From Neoceratodus forsteri (lineage: Eukaryota; Chordata; Ceratodontiformes; Ceratodontidae): a stretch of DNA of 64,000 nt. Location: contig CM057454.1 in assembly GCA_016271365.2 (NCBI GenBank), positions 696,213,501 through 696,277,500 of the forward strand. Reading direction: 5' to 3'. Positions 45,089-55,602 of the stretch are shown one piece after another (position 1 is the stretch's first letter; each line of letters opens with the position of its first letter). The notes under the pieces were generated by a model. That model was not told the origin of the DNA, did no database searches, and was given only the letters and a program-made list of their open reading frames with translations. Made by a program: the position numbers and the translations under genes.

Positions 45089-46616
45089 CTATTTCCCCTT
45101 ACCCCTGACCTCTAGAATTCCTTTATGTCTATCCCATGCATTCTTAAATCCCGTGATTGTTTCAGCCCCACCACTTCCTCTGGCAGGGTGTTCCACTTGT
45201 CCACCACCCGTCTCAGTGAAGAAATTCTTTCTCATGTTTCCTCTGAATCGTCCTCCCTCCAACTTCATCCCATGCCCTCTAGTCCTGAAACATCTTTTTC
45301 GCTTAAAATAGTGTTTTCCTGCACCCTGTTCCTCCCTGTGAGATACTTGTATGTCTCTATCATATCCCTCTCTCCTCCTCTCCTCCAGGGAGTACATGTT
45401 CAGTTCCTTCAACCTGTCTTCATAGGATTTGTGATGCAACCCATGCACCATCTTTGTTGCCTCTCTGAACCTTCTCTACCCTGTCTATGTCCTTACGTAG
45501 GTATGGTCTCCAGAACTGTACACTGTACTCCAGGTGGGGCCTCACTAGTGTCTTGTATAGCGAATTATGACCTCCCTTTTCCTGCTGGTGATGCCCTGCC
45601 TATACATCCCAGCATCCTATTTGCTTTACCTGATGCCTTGTCACACTGTTTCCCTACCTTGAGGTCATCAGAGATGACAACCCCAAGATCCCTTTCCTGC
45701 TTGGTGCATGCTATATCCTCACCCCCAACTGATATATTGTGCCAGGGTTTTGTGCCCCATATGCATTATCTTGCACTTTTGCATTGAATTTCAACTGCCA
45801 AACCCTTGACCATTCTTCAAGTTTCTGCAGGTCCTTCTCATTCTGTCTACACCCTCTGGTGTGTCTACTCTGTTACAGAGCTTTGTGTCATCAGCGAACA
45901 GTGAAATTCTGCCTTCTATATCGTGTGCAATGTCACTGATGAAGATGTTGAATAGACCGGTCCCAGCACTGATCCCTGTGGTCCCACTGGTCACTCTTCC
46001 CTCTGTGGAGTGACAGCCATTTACCACCACCTCTGTGTCCTGCCACCCAGCCAGTTACCTACCCACCACACTACTGTCCTGCCCACACCCATATTCCCAG
46101 TTTGTGTAATAGTCTTCTATGTGGCACAGTGTCAAAGGCCTTGCTGAAGTCCAGATAGGCCATGTCCACTGCCCTCCCTGATCCACCTCCCTAGTCACCC
46201 AGTCAAAATTCAATGAGGTTGGTCTGACATGACCTCCCCTGGTGAAACCATGCTGCCTTGGGTCCTGTAGTCCATTGACAACCAGATGTTCCACCAATCT
46301 CTCCTTCAGTAGTGCTTCCATGATCTTTCCCACTACCGAGGTGAGGCTGACTGGTCTGTAGTTCCCTGCTTCCTCTTTGTTCCCACTTTTGTATAAGGGA
46401 CTACATCTGCTGTCCTCCAGTCTTTGGGTACCTCCCTGTTTCCAGTGATTGGCTGAACAGGATAGCCAGAGGTTCAGCCACCACCTCTCTTAGTTCTTTA
46501 AGGACCCTGGGGTGCACCCCATCTGGCCCCATTGCTTTGTCAACTCTTATTACTTCCAGTTCCTTCAGGACCCTTTTCGGTAAAGGGACTTGTGTCCATT
46601 TCTGCACCATTCTCAC
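45089..46616 (-). pseudogene. CR1-type ORF2 RT and C-terminal domain
   Basis: Four open pieces follow one another: 46401-46616 (VDKAMGPDGVHPRVLKELRE), 46055-46333 (MGKIMEALLKERLVEHL and QHGFTRGG), 45791-46030 (GLFNIFISDIAHDIEGRISLF then FADDTKLCN) and 45089-45451 ([15 protein letters not shown] and HGMKLEGGRFRGN). The catalytic FADD is intact, but each junction is a frameshift. Motif A lies in the gap near 46140 (KAFDTV-like in another frame). Confidence 0.85.
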
Positions 46617-46797
46617 CCTTGTACTCCCTTCAGACCCATTACCCCTCTTCCTTAGTAAAGACTGAGCAGAAATACCTGTTCAATATGTCAGCTTTACTGT
46701 TGTCATCCTCCACGCTGCTCCCATCCTCCCCTTCAGTCTCACTATCCCTCCCTTTGTCCTTCTTTTTTCACTTATGTACCTGTAAAGGTTTTGTCCT

Positions 46798-47943
46798 TTA
46801 ACCACTGATTTTGCAATGTGTTCTTCTGTCTGAGCTTTGGCTTCCCTTACTGACTTCCCTGCCTCCTTTGTTTCTCCTGGTACTTCTCCCTATCCCTTCT
46901 GCCTGTGTCTTTTGTATTGCCTGAATGCAGTCTTTTGGCTTTACTTTCTTTCTACCTCTTTGGAAAACCATAATGGTCTCCTTTCTTTTCCTCTTGCTAA
47001 CCTGCTTAATGCATAATTCTGTTGTTCTTATAATCCCCATTTTAAATACTGTCCACTGTTTCTCAATCCCTGATTCCTGTCCCATTCCCTTAATGCCTCT
47101 TTCAAGCATCTCCCATTTTCCCAAAGTCTGCCCCCTAAAATCCAGGATACGTGTTTTTGTGTGGTTTGGTTCTGCTCTTTCTGTGATTTCAAACCACAAT
47201 GACTGGTGGTCACTGTTACCCAGGTGCTCCCCACCGTTATCCCCCATCACACTGTCCCTGTTTGTGAGCACAAGGTCCAGTATTGCCTTCTGCCGAGTTG
47301 GTTCCATGACCAGTTGCTTGAGGAAGGCACCCTGAAGGGAGTCCAGGATAAATCTGCTCCTAGTTGATGCTGCTGCTGGGATGCTCCAGTCCACATCTGG
47401 TATATTGAAGTCTCCAACCAGTACTACCTCACCCTTGTCAGCCATCCTTTGGATGGCTAGCATCAGCTCCCTATCTGTTTCTTCCTCCTGGGCTGGTGGT
47501 CTATAGACCACACCTGTGCGAATGGCTGGCCCCATTTTCCTTTCCAGCTTAACCCACAGTATCTCTCCCCCATTTTGTTCCTCCTGGATCTGTGTGGCCC
47601 TTATGTCATTTTTCACATACAGTGCCACTCCTCCTCCCTTCCTGCCTGCTCTGTCTCTTCTGAATATGTTGTAGCCAGGTATGGCCATCTCCCAGTCATG
47701 GTTATCATTACACCAGGTTTCAGTGATGGCCACAATGTCCAGGTCTGACTGTACCATGACAGCCTCCAGATCTTCCATCTTGTTGCTAAGGCTCCTGGCA
47801 TTTGCACACATGGCTTTCCATGATTTGACCTCCCTAGACTGCTTCACTGTTCTACTCCAGCCCCTTCCTTGGTTGTCATTTATCCCTGGTTCTCCTTGCT
47901 GTCTGCCCTTCTGCTGAATTTTGCCCCTTTTCTGCTTATCCAC
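46798..47943 (-). pseudogene. CR1-type ORF2 N-terminus: endonuclease and linker
   Basis: This 381-codon open frame is the longest intact endonuclease here. It contains CANARSLSNKMEDLEAVM, VAITETWCNDNHDWEM, GVVYRPPAQ, VVLVGDFNIPDVDWS and EHLGNSDHQSLWFEI, so the catalytic Asn, Glu, Asp and His blocks look intact. The lysine-rich linker after residue 300 ends at a stop at 46798. RT follows on the same strand in broken frames. The enzyme domain itself shows no obvious inactivating change, suggesting that this copy is relatively young. Confidence 0.88.
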
Positions 47944-47957
47944 CTTTTGGACTTCTC

Positions 47958-48378
47958 ATAGTGCTTGGGCATCACCTATAGTTGTAGTGTACAAGAAGGA
48001 ATAGGAATTCAATTGTGCTTAGATTTTCAAAAAATCACTGCCATTTCAGAAATTGATAAGTATCCTATGCCATGTATAGATGACCTCTTCAACAAGAATG
48101 GGAATGCCAGGTACATCAGCGTCCTGGACCTTACAAAAGGCTACTGGCAGATTCCCCTAGTCCAACAGGCCCAAAAGTATACTGCCTTTAGCATCCCCAT
48201 AGGACTGTACCAATTCACCAAAATGTCCTTTGGGTTGCATGGGGCCCCAACAACTTTTCAGTGATACATGGACCAGACTTTACATGCCCATTCCCAGTAC
48301 AGTGCAGCCTATCTTGATGACATTGTCATTTTTAGTCCTGACTGGCAGACGCACTTCGTACACCTCAGTGCGGTCATT
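47958..48378 (+). pseudogene. RT of the Gmr1-like element, central part
   Basis: SAWASPIVVVYKKE is followed by an in-frame TAG, LCLDFQKITAISEIDKYPMP, then motif A SVLDLTKGYWQIPL (intact Asp), FTKMSFGLHGAPTTFQ, a TGA, and motif C AAYLDDIVIFSPDWQTHF at about 48305-48360 with YLDD intact. The block ends at HLSAVI, where the 872-bp TIR element is inserted. Synthesis of element DNA from RNA is the family role. The two stops make this copy inactive. Confidence 0.9.
48370..48378 (+). repeat. left 9-bp duplication of the TIR element
   Basis: GCGGTCATT is repeated at 49251-49259. Eight of the nine bases could be the true duplication, with one shared by chance. Confidence 0.82.
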
Positions 48379-49250
48379 GGTTCCATGTGAAATTCTCAAC
48401 TCCAAAAATGTGACCTCAATATCAGCAAATGAATAATCGCATGTGTGATATTCGTGACAAAGCATATTAGTGCATACATTATAGCGCTACAGTCAAAATC
48501 GCTCAGTAAAATGCACCAAAATGCTAATTTTCAATCTCATCTCTACCCAGTACCAATGCGTATTTCAGATTACCCTAACACTCATTAAACAAGCACAAAA
48601 ATGGAGCAGAAAATGAAATGTTGATGTACCAGAGAGGTAGATGTGTTATCTTAATGAAATATCTACATTTGTGACAGTAGGAAGCCCAGGTCCAATTCAG
48701 ACAGCAGTCAGCATTTGTCATGGGTTGCTTCGGAATCTAACCTAATGACTCCAAAAGCCCAGCAGAAAATGGCAAAGCAAGTATACCCCCCCCCCCACAC
48801 ACACACACGCACATTGCATTAAGCTCTACAGCTTTTCTGTAATAGCTACAAAAGGTATTTGTTGCTAATCTGAGCATATTACAGGCCTTGAAGTGCAATG
48901 AGTGCATTGTTGATAGGAACCAGGGCTTCTTGATGGTATGCTGCAGCTGCTAAGGGAAGAACCTTCTTCTCTTCATCCTAGGAATTACTGGTCTTGGATT
49001 AAAATGCAACCCCCCTCCACACACACACACACACAAGGGGATGCAGAATAATTCTACTTCCAGTGAGTAGATTTGTGATTTGAGCACAGTCGTTATTATT
49101 GATTGGTCACTATGTTGTTTACACTGTGGCAGGGTTTTTCGCTATTATTATACTTGCGCTGTTTTCCTGTGTCACCAGTTTGTGGGTAGCCATTGTTGAC
49201 TTACTATTTTTATAGTCGCGCTTTTGGAGTCGTGATTATCATGGGATACC
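48379..49250. mobile_element. 872-bp non-autonomous DNA transposon with terminal inverted repeats
   Basis: The left end GGTTCCATGTGAAATTCTC then AACTCCAAAAATGTGAC aligns with the inverted right end GGTATCCCATGATAATC then ACGACTCCAAAAGCGCGAC, giving an imperfect inverted repeat of about 37 bases. GCGGTCATT is duplicated on both sides, and removal leaves the Gypsy RT frame open. There is no coding capacity. Inside are CA runs near 48800 and 49020. GG-starting ends with 8-9 bp duplications would suit Merlin- or Mutator-type elements; I do not choose. Confidence 0.82.
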
Positions 49251-49259
49251 GCGGTCATT

Positions 49260-49680
49260 CAATCCATATGTGACTCTGGGTTAACCATTAATCACACCAA
49301 GTGTGCCATTGCCCAAACAGAGACAAAGTATTTGGGCTTTGTTATCAAGGAGGGTACTATAAAACCAGATGTCAGTAAGGTTCAAGCAGTAGCAGACAGT
49401 CCCATACACCTGACAAAAAAGCAGGTATGGTTCTTTTTGGGTCTGGCCAGTTACTATTGCCAGTTTGTACCAAACTTTGCCACCATAGCAACACCCCTGA
49501 CTGATCTGACTAAAAACAATTGCCCTTATAAAATGTGTTGGTCCCAGGAGTGTGACAACACTTTTCAGAATATTTACTCATTACCTCCTGGGTGGCCATT
49601 TTGTGTCAGGTAAACAATGGATAGTTTGGACTTCATATGGAGCTATTGGAGGTAATGAGTTAAAGCTATCCTATGTTCCC
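49260..49680 (+). pseudogene. RT of the Gmr1-like element, thumb/connection part
   Basis: The frame resumes with SGLTINHTKCAIAQTETKYL followed by GFVIKEGTIKPDVSKVQAV, the block that follows motif C in Gypsy RTs, then FFLGLASYYCQFVPNFATIA (the FLGLxxYYRxFI block) and LTDLTKNN. The open frame from 49332 ends at 49613. A frameshift near 49560-49600 leads to RNase H. Confidence 0.88.
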
Positions 49681-49689
49681 CCCCCCCCG

Positions 49690-50104
49690 TATTGCTCAGC
49701 CCAGACTTCTCTCTCACTTTTGAAGTGCACACTGATGCCTCTGATACCTGCATCAGTGCAGTTCTTTCCCAGACCAAGAAGGGGGAGGAGCATCCAGTGA
49801 TTTATATCAGCCACAAACTTCACGAGAGGGAGAGAAAGTATTCAACAGTGAAGAAGGAATGTTTAGCATTGAAATGGGCAATAGAGGCTTTGAAGTATTA
49901 TTTATGGGGCTCAGGGTTTAAGGTTCTTACAGATCATAACCCTCTGTGCTGGCTCCAGCAGTTGAAGGACAAGAATGGTCGTATAATGTGGTGATGCTTG
50001 GTTTTGCCGCCTTACCATTTCACCATTCAGCATAAAGAAGGTTCAAAACACCATAATGTGGATTTCTTGTCTCGGTATAGGGCCCATACTGTTGAAACTT
50101 GTTG
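49690..50104 (+). pseudogene. RNase H of the Gmr1-like element
   Basis: The frame 49692-49994 holds FEVHTDASDTCISAVLSQ (the first Asp), HPVIYISHKLHERERKYST, KKECLALKWAIEALKYYL (the Glu block) and VLTDHNPLCWLQQLKD (the second Asp). After a TGA at 49992 it continues LPPYHFTIQHKEGSKHHNV to FLSRYRAH and stops near 50104. It would degrade the RNA strand during reverse transcription. As the last domain before the polypurine tract, with no integrase after it, it confirms the unusual pol order. Confidence 0.9.
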
Positions 50105-50162
50105 AAAAGTGTTGTATTAATGTGTTTTTGCTTTCTGTACAATATGTTACTTGAAATAAGTT

Positions 50163-50269
50163 ATATGATATGATATGATATGATATGATATGATATGATA
50201 TGATATGATATGATTGATATGATATGATATGATATGATATGATGTGATATGATATGATATGATATGATA
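50163..50269 (+). repeat. (ATGAT)n microsatellite
   Basis: About 21 copies of ATGAT, with one interruption near 50213 (ATTGAT) and one substitution near 50245 (GATGTGAT). It lies between RNase H and the 3' LTR in element non-coding sequence. Confidence 0.95.
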
Positions 50270-50473
50270 CACAAGTAAAGGGTTTGTATTCAAACCCATG
50301 ATTTTAAGCCTCAGGGAAAAGTGCAGTATTGTAGATATTGTAATGTATAAATGAAGATAATGTACATATTTATAAGGGTGCCTGAGGTGGAGTTTCTGAG
50401 AAAGGGTGGGCGGAAGCTCCAACCCTCCTAGGGTTTCAGGAGGTGGTCTGACAACAGTAATACTGTTGCATCT

Positions 50474-50487
50474 TCGTGGGGGAGGTA
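50474..50487 (+). promoter_or_regulatory. candidate polypurine tract
   Basis: TCGTGGGGGAGGTA immediately precedes the 3' LTR start TGTAAC. A purine run here primes plus-strand DNA in LTR elements. The final TA is not purine, so the tract may be GTGGGGGAGG with two added bases. Confidence 0.6.
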
Positions 50488-51520
50488 TGTAACAGGGAGC
50501 TCCTGTTATTACCAGTAAAACAATGTACAGAAAGTCAGATGTGCAACCCCCCCCCCCCCATTTTTCCTTTCATTCTTTCCTAGCTCCTTTTTCTTTTTCT
50601 GACTTTCCCTTTTTTTCATGTCAGGGTGGCCAACTTGACATTCTATTTGTTTTTCTGTTCCCTGTCTTTTTGAAACTTCCCCCTTGCTTGCACATTAAGT
50701 GCTGCAAAGCATTTCTCCTTTATCTCTTAATTTGGAGATAGTGAACAGTGCACATCTCGCTTTAGGTTTAAAAGCAGCTGATGCCCCAAGAAATAAATAT
50801 TAGCTGTGCACCTGATTTAGAGGCACTGAGCACCAAAGTCACAGCTGCATGTTGCAGCTTCATGTGGAAAAAATTACTCTGTTGCCCTACAATACTCCTG
50901 GTCATGAAGTGCGACACAGGAGCGTAATTTGTTTCAGAGCAGGATGCTCTGGAGTGAGTTATGCTGCAGCAAGTGGTTGTGGATAAGCTCCTTGTTCAGA
51001 CCTGAAAATAGGAAAATTGCTTTGGAGCAAAGACATACTCCAAAGCATCAGGAGAGGCCACAAGTGCAGTTAAGGAAATACCACTTGCCGTTTAGCGGGA
51101 CAATACGGGCAGATGAATAAAAAGCCCTGTAGTGTCCCATAACAAAATGAAAATGAGTTTCTGCAGCCCCAGAGATGTTATAACTGGGGCTGCCTGTAGG
51201 AACAAAGAATGGGCCAATAAAAGGCCCCTGCATGTTAAAGTATGGGATAATATGGAAACTCCCCATGTAATGTCAATGGCTAATGGGAACTCACCCTCAG
51301 AGTGTGATATAATTCCTAGAGTATAAATAGGGCTCACCACTAGGGGACCATAGATAGTCGAGTCAATCTGGTGCTGACAGTGAGAGGAGAAGGATCTTCT
51401 TTGTAGTGTGCTGATTTTCACACAGACGATTGAAGTGTAAGAGGTATTACACTGGGCTACCTAGGCTGAAACGAAGAACAAAAAAAACAAAAAAAAACTG
51501 AAACAGGAGGGGAGACAGAC

Positions 51521-52430
51521 ATGTGGGGACTGGTGCAATGCACTGGTTGCAGAGTAGAAGTCTTCCAGGAGACATTCTGGAGACTGCGTTGTTGCCCTAT
51601 TTGCAGACACCTCTCTGATCTGAGGGAGGAGGTTGCTCGTCTCCATGCTGACCTGACAAGGATTCGGGAAACCTGATCCCCCACCCTGGCCACTGCCACA
51701 ACCTCAGAGGTTGCCAAGAAAGAGGAGTGGTTGGACCACGGTGGGCTTAGAGAGGATGAGGGTGGTGGAACAGAGGCGCATCCCTCCAGTTGTGCCTCTC
51801 CACAATTCATTCATCAATCTGGCAGAGCATGGTTCCTCTATGGAGGCACCTACAGTGGAGACCAAGGAGGATGCTGGGAACCTCCAGAATGGAGATCCAC
51901 AAGAGGGTGGCACAGGACCCCACAGAGGAAGGAAACAACTCCTGGTGGGGCATTTAATTGTTAGGGGGTAGAACTGGGGAGGGAGGAGGGAAAGAAGGTA
52001 AGGTGCCAGCCTTGTGCCATGGCTTGGAGGGACAGGAAACAAATCCTCAGGATCATGGGAACAGCTGCAAGAGGGAGTGAGCTAGATGTCATTATCCACC
52101 TAGCGAAAAATTACCTGGCTGAGAATGTGATCAGAGCAGTGCAACAGGAGTTTGTGGAGTTGGGGATGGGCCTTACACAAGTAGCACACACGGTAACTTT
52201 CTCGGAAGTGCTACCTGTCTATGGCATAGATGAGGTTAGGCACCACGGAATTCAATGACTGGTTGAAAAACTGGTGCAGAGGTCAGGGATGTGTCTTCAT
52301 TGGGGACTTGGGCTCCACCTGGAGGGATGCAGGCCTATACTGGCACAATGGTCTGCATTTGTTCAGGAGGGGAACCAGGATCCTAGGTGATAGGTTTAAA
52401 TGCTTCATTGGCAAGCATTTAAACTAGCCA
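51521..52430 (+). pseudogene. CR1 ORF1: zinc motif, coiled coil and SGNH esterase
   Basis: From the ATG at 51521 comes MWGLVQCTGCRVEVF, then CCPICRHLSDLREEVARLHA: a Cys-rich zinc-binding motif followed by a short coiled coil. After a stop and frame changes the esterase part reads KVRCQPCAMAWRDRKQILRI, DVIIHLAKNYLAENVI (about 52090, the GND-like block with changes) and WHNGLHLFRRGTRILGDRF (about 52350), where His of the DxxH block is kept and Asp is Asn. The nucleophile block near 51950-51965 is degraded. CR1 ORF1 esterases may act on lipids or RNA particles; their function is unsettled. Confidence 0.75.
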
Positions 52431-52616
52431 AGGGGAGAGGCACTGAAAAGGAGAAGGGAAACCCTAGCCCTCCCCAAAAAATCAGGGTAGTTAGTAAGGT
52501 AAACACCAAGCTAGAACAGTCGATAGGGGTAAGGGTAGGGGTAAATGGAGAAAAAGACAAAGGCAGTAAGGACAGGGATGGTGCAAAAAGAAATAAGGCC
52601 ATAAAAATGGAGGGTA

Positions 52617-53450
52617 ATCAGTAATAATGAACATAGTCTAGGTAACAAGCTCCCTGAACTAGTGGCCCCGATGGAAAAGGGATGCCTGGATATCGTGGCA
52701 GTCACAGAAACATGGTACACAGAGAACCATGACTGATATGTCAACATACCAGGGTACACAATCTACAGGAGGAACAGGGAGGGTAGATGAGGAGGAGGAG
52801 GAGGAGTAGCTCTCTATGTAAGGGAAGGGATCAAAGCAACAGAACTAAAGGGTAAACAGGAAGGGGAGGAGGCACTGTGGGTCACCTTGGAGACTGGAAA
52901 TGGCACCACAGTCCACACAGGGGTTGTATACTGACCCCCATCTCAGGGGGAGAAAATAGACAAGGAAATGACAGAAGGCATCCCTAGGATGGCAGAAAAA
53001 GGGGAGATATTGTTGATGGGGGACCTGAATATGCCAGATATTAGCTAGAGCACATTTGCTGCAGCCACATCCAAGAGCAGAGCCATTCTCAATGCCCTAC
53101 AGGGGGCGTGCCTCAGACAGCTAGTTTTGGAATCCACTCAGGAGGGAGCAATCTTAGACCTGGTACTCTCAAATGGGGACAGAGAGACAGGATCTCAGAT
53201 CTAGAAGTGGGTAGCCATCTGGGAACAAGTGACCACCAAACAGTGTGGTTCATGATAAACTTAGTTGTAGAGTCAAGCCATACAAAAGTGAAGGTACTGG
53301 ACTTCAGGAGGACTGATTTTGTCAAAATGGGAGAGTGCCTCAGAAAAGCACTAGAAAACAGGCAAGAAGGTGGGGTGAAGCAACAATGGGGAAACATCAA
53401 ACCTTCCATCACAGAGGCAACAAGCCTTTGTGTGAAGCAAATAAACAAAT
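52617..53450 (+). pseudogene. CR1 copy 3: endonuclease
   Basis: Blocks in order are NKLPELVAPMEK, VAVTETWYTENHD, IPGYTIYRRNREG, GVVY then TGA, LLMGDLNMPDIS (catalytic Asp kept), LESTQEGAILDLVLSNGD, and after a frameshift near 53190 HLGTSDHQTVWFMI. The linker to 53450 ends VKQINKSK. The stops (52735, 52786, 52932, 53046) show longer decay than copy 1, but the order and sequence match copy 2 closely. Confidence 0.85.
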
Positions 53451-53488
53451 CAAAATGAAAGAAAAAAACACTATGATTCTCAAAAGAA

Positions 53489-55286
53489 GTGGCAGGGAAG
53501 GTTAGGGAGAAAAATATAGCATTTAGGAAGTGTAAGGAAACACAGAAGGAGCAGGACAGAGAACATTACCAGTTAAAGCAGAAGGAATCGGGGAAGGCAG
53601 TCAGAATAGCAAAGGCCCAAACCGAGGAAAAGATAGCCAACTTGGTTAAGAAGGGGGATAAAACCTTTTATAGGTACACTAGGGAGCAAAGAAAGACTAA
53701 GGCAGGAGATAATGAGGCTGAATAAACAGGAGGGTGGTACCTAATCCTGTCAATAGAAGCACTCTGGATGGGGGGGTGATATTAGTCCTTTCACAGAAGA
53801 AAGGGATCTGAAAGAACTCCTAAAACTGAAGGAGGATTAAGCAATGGGGCCTCATGGGATTCACCCCAGAATTCTAAAAGAACTAAGGGAAGAACTAGTA
53901 ACACCACTTCTAATAAATCATGGGAGGATGGTGTGATACCTATGGACTGGAGGAGTGCAGATGTGATCCCGCTTCACAAAAGTGGGAGCAAGACAGAGGT
54001 AGAAAACTACAGACCTGTCAGTTTGACTTCAGTGGTAGGGAAAATGATGGAATCACTTCTGAAGAAAAGAATTGTTGAGTACCTAGAGGACAGTGGGGCA
54101 CAGGACCCAAGGCAGCATGGATTCGCAGCAGGAAGGTTATGTCAGACAAATCTAAGCGATTTCTTTGACTGGGTGACCAAAGTAGTAGACCAGGGATGGT
54201 CTGTGGATATGTCCTACCTAGACTTTAGCAAGGCATTTGACACACTCCCACACAAAATATTAATAAACAAATTAGCCAGCCTGGAACTGGGTCCCAGGGT
54301 GGTAGCCTGGGTAAAACATTGGCTGAACAACAGGACACAGAGGGTAATAGTAAATGGAGCCCACAGTGAAGAAAGGGGGGCTACTAGTGGGGTACCACAT
54401 GGTTCAGTACTGGGGCCTGTTCTTTCTAATGTCTTTATAAGTGACATTGCAGAGGGACTTGAAGGAAAAGTATGTCTCTTTGCAGATGACACAAAGATCT
54501 GCAACAGGGTTAATGCACAAGGTGGGGTGGAAAGGATGAAAAGGGTCTTGGCAAGGTTGGAGGAATGGTCAAATGTATGGCAGCTTAAAGAAGTGCAAAG
54601 TAATTCACCTGGGAAACAAAAACCCAGGGGAAGAGTACACAATGAGGGGTGAGATACTGACAACAACAAAAATGGAAAGGGACCTTGGGGTAGTCATATC
54701 AGATGACCTAAAGATGGGCAAGCAATGTGCAAAGGCAGTAAGGAGGGCTGGGGGATACTGGGCTGCATAGGGAGAAGCATCATCAGTAGAAAACTAGAAG
54801 TTGTTATCCTTCTGTACAGACAGTTGGCAAGACCACATCTGGAGTACTGTGTGTAGTTCTGGAGACCCCATCTCTGCAAAGACATAGACAGAGTGGAGGC
54901 TGTCCAGAGGAGGGCAACCAAAATGGTGCAGGGTCAGCACCAGAAGCCATATGAAGGAAGACTAAAGGAGCTTAAGATGTATAGCCTCATGGAAAGGAGG
55001 GAGAGGGGGGGACATGACAGAAACGTTCAAATACTTCAAGGGAATCAACAAAGTCCAAGAGGGTAGTATCTTTCAGAAAAAGAGATGTGCAAGAACAAGG
55101 AGGCACAATTTGAAGATAGAGAGGGGGTGGCGCAGAGGTAATGTGAGGGAGTATTTGTTCACTGAGAGGGTTGTAGATGCATGGAACAGCCTTTCTGAGG
55201 AGGTCATAGAGACACAAATAGTAGGGGAATTCAAGAATGCACAGGACAGACATAAGGCAATTCTAGTGGGGTGTAGGAGGAAGTAG
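53489..55286 (+). pseudogene. CR1 copy 3: linker, RT and C-terminal domain
   Basis: The linker 53489-53725 is followed by a short deletion relative to copy 1 around 53725-53900. The RT 53933-54652 has NYRPVSLTSVVGKMMESL, YLDFSKAFDTLPHK, GVPHGSVLGPVL and motif C LFADDTKICN (FADD intact). A small deletion near 54590 leads to 54573-54770 (MERDLGVVISDDLKMGKQC), and 55014-55286 holds the C-terminal HNLKIERGWRRGN block. The 3' untranslated tail follows. Confidence 0.88.
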
Positions 55287-55602
55287 GCTGTTGGTTAGCT
55301 AGGATCTGCAACTTATCCATTAGGTAGGTAAATGGGCAGACTAGGTGGGCCAAGCGGTCCTTATCTGCCATCAAATTCTATGTTACTATGTTTATGTTTC
55401 TATGAAGCCACGGCCTCTGCTATGAAAAAACAAGGTCCTGAAGTTATTTTGTTATGCAGGACTAACACTTATTTTGTTTCTTCTATGATTTCTGTATGTA
55501 TTTATTGATTTTTCTATAAAATAAGTTGACAAACACATAAGTGCATTTTTTTGCACTTGATCCCTGCTTGGTTGTGTCAGTTATTTATCCCACATGTTCA
55601 CA

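Larger units (their letters stand above)
44987..47957 (-). mobile_element. CR1-type LINE, second family, reverse insertion in Gypsy RT
   Basis: This minus-strand LINE of about 3.0 kb has its 3' tail at the left (repeats of CTATGTAT on its own strand, preceded by GGGCAGACTAGGTGGGCCAT) and its ORF2 start at the right. The sequence differs enough from the three plus-strand CR1 copies to be another family. ORF1 is absent, so it is 5' truncated. The Gypsy frame reads GVIKP before the insert and SAWASPIVVVYK after it. No clear target duplication is visible, so the edges are accurate only to a few bases. Confidence 0.88.
51477..55403 (+). mobile_element. CR1-type LINE, copy 3, with ORF1, nested in the 3' LTR
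   Basis: The most complete of the three CR1 copies. It starts with A-rich AACAAAAAAAACAAAAAAAA, carries ORF1 (about 51521-52430) and ORF2 (about 52620-55286), and ends with TCTATGTTACTATG-type repeats. The flanks are ACGAAG on the left and ATGAAG on the right. The 5' LTR reads ATGAAG at the equivalent place, so a 6-bp duplication with one transition is likely. It is about 3.9 kb. Confidence 0.92.
27435..55602 (+). mobile_element. Gmr1-like Ty3/Gypsy LTR retrotransposon carrying five insertions
   Basis: Two LTRs beginning TGTAACAGGGAGC and ending TTCACA flank a plus-strand internal region, with GTGTT duplicated outside. The order of domains is gag (SCAN-like segment, zinc knuckle), protease, integrase zinc domain, integrase core, RT and RNase H. 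Integrase lies upstream of RT, the reverse of ordinary Gypsy elements and typical of Gmr1-like ones. The insertions are a CR1 (30491-33586), hAT (33820-43794), CR1-type LINE in reverse (44987-47957), TIR element (48379-49250) and a CR1 inside the 3' LTR (51477-55403). Its own length is about 7.3 kb. No envelope gene is seen. Confidence 0.92.
50488..55602 (+). repeat. 3' LTR, interrupted by a CR1 copy
   Basis: LTR sequence occupies 50488-51476 and 55404-55602, about 1.19 kb in total, and matches 27435-28634 throughout, ending TTCACA at 55602. A TATA-like TATAAATA lies at 51322-51329. A C run at 50548-50559 is longer than in the 5' LTR. The intervening CR1 (51477-55403) was inserted after the element integrated, because the 5' LTR has no such insert. 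Confidence 0.92.

Noticed and set aside
29881..50104. Classification as a Ty1/Copia element because integrase precedes RT
   Set aside because: The RT (YPMPxIDDLF, LTKGYWQIPL, YLDDIVIFS), RNase H and gag with SCAN-like segment are of Gypsy type, and the 5-bp duplication agrees.
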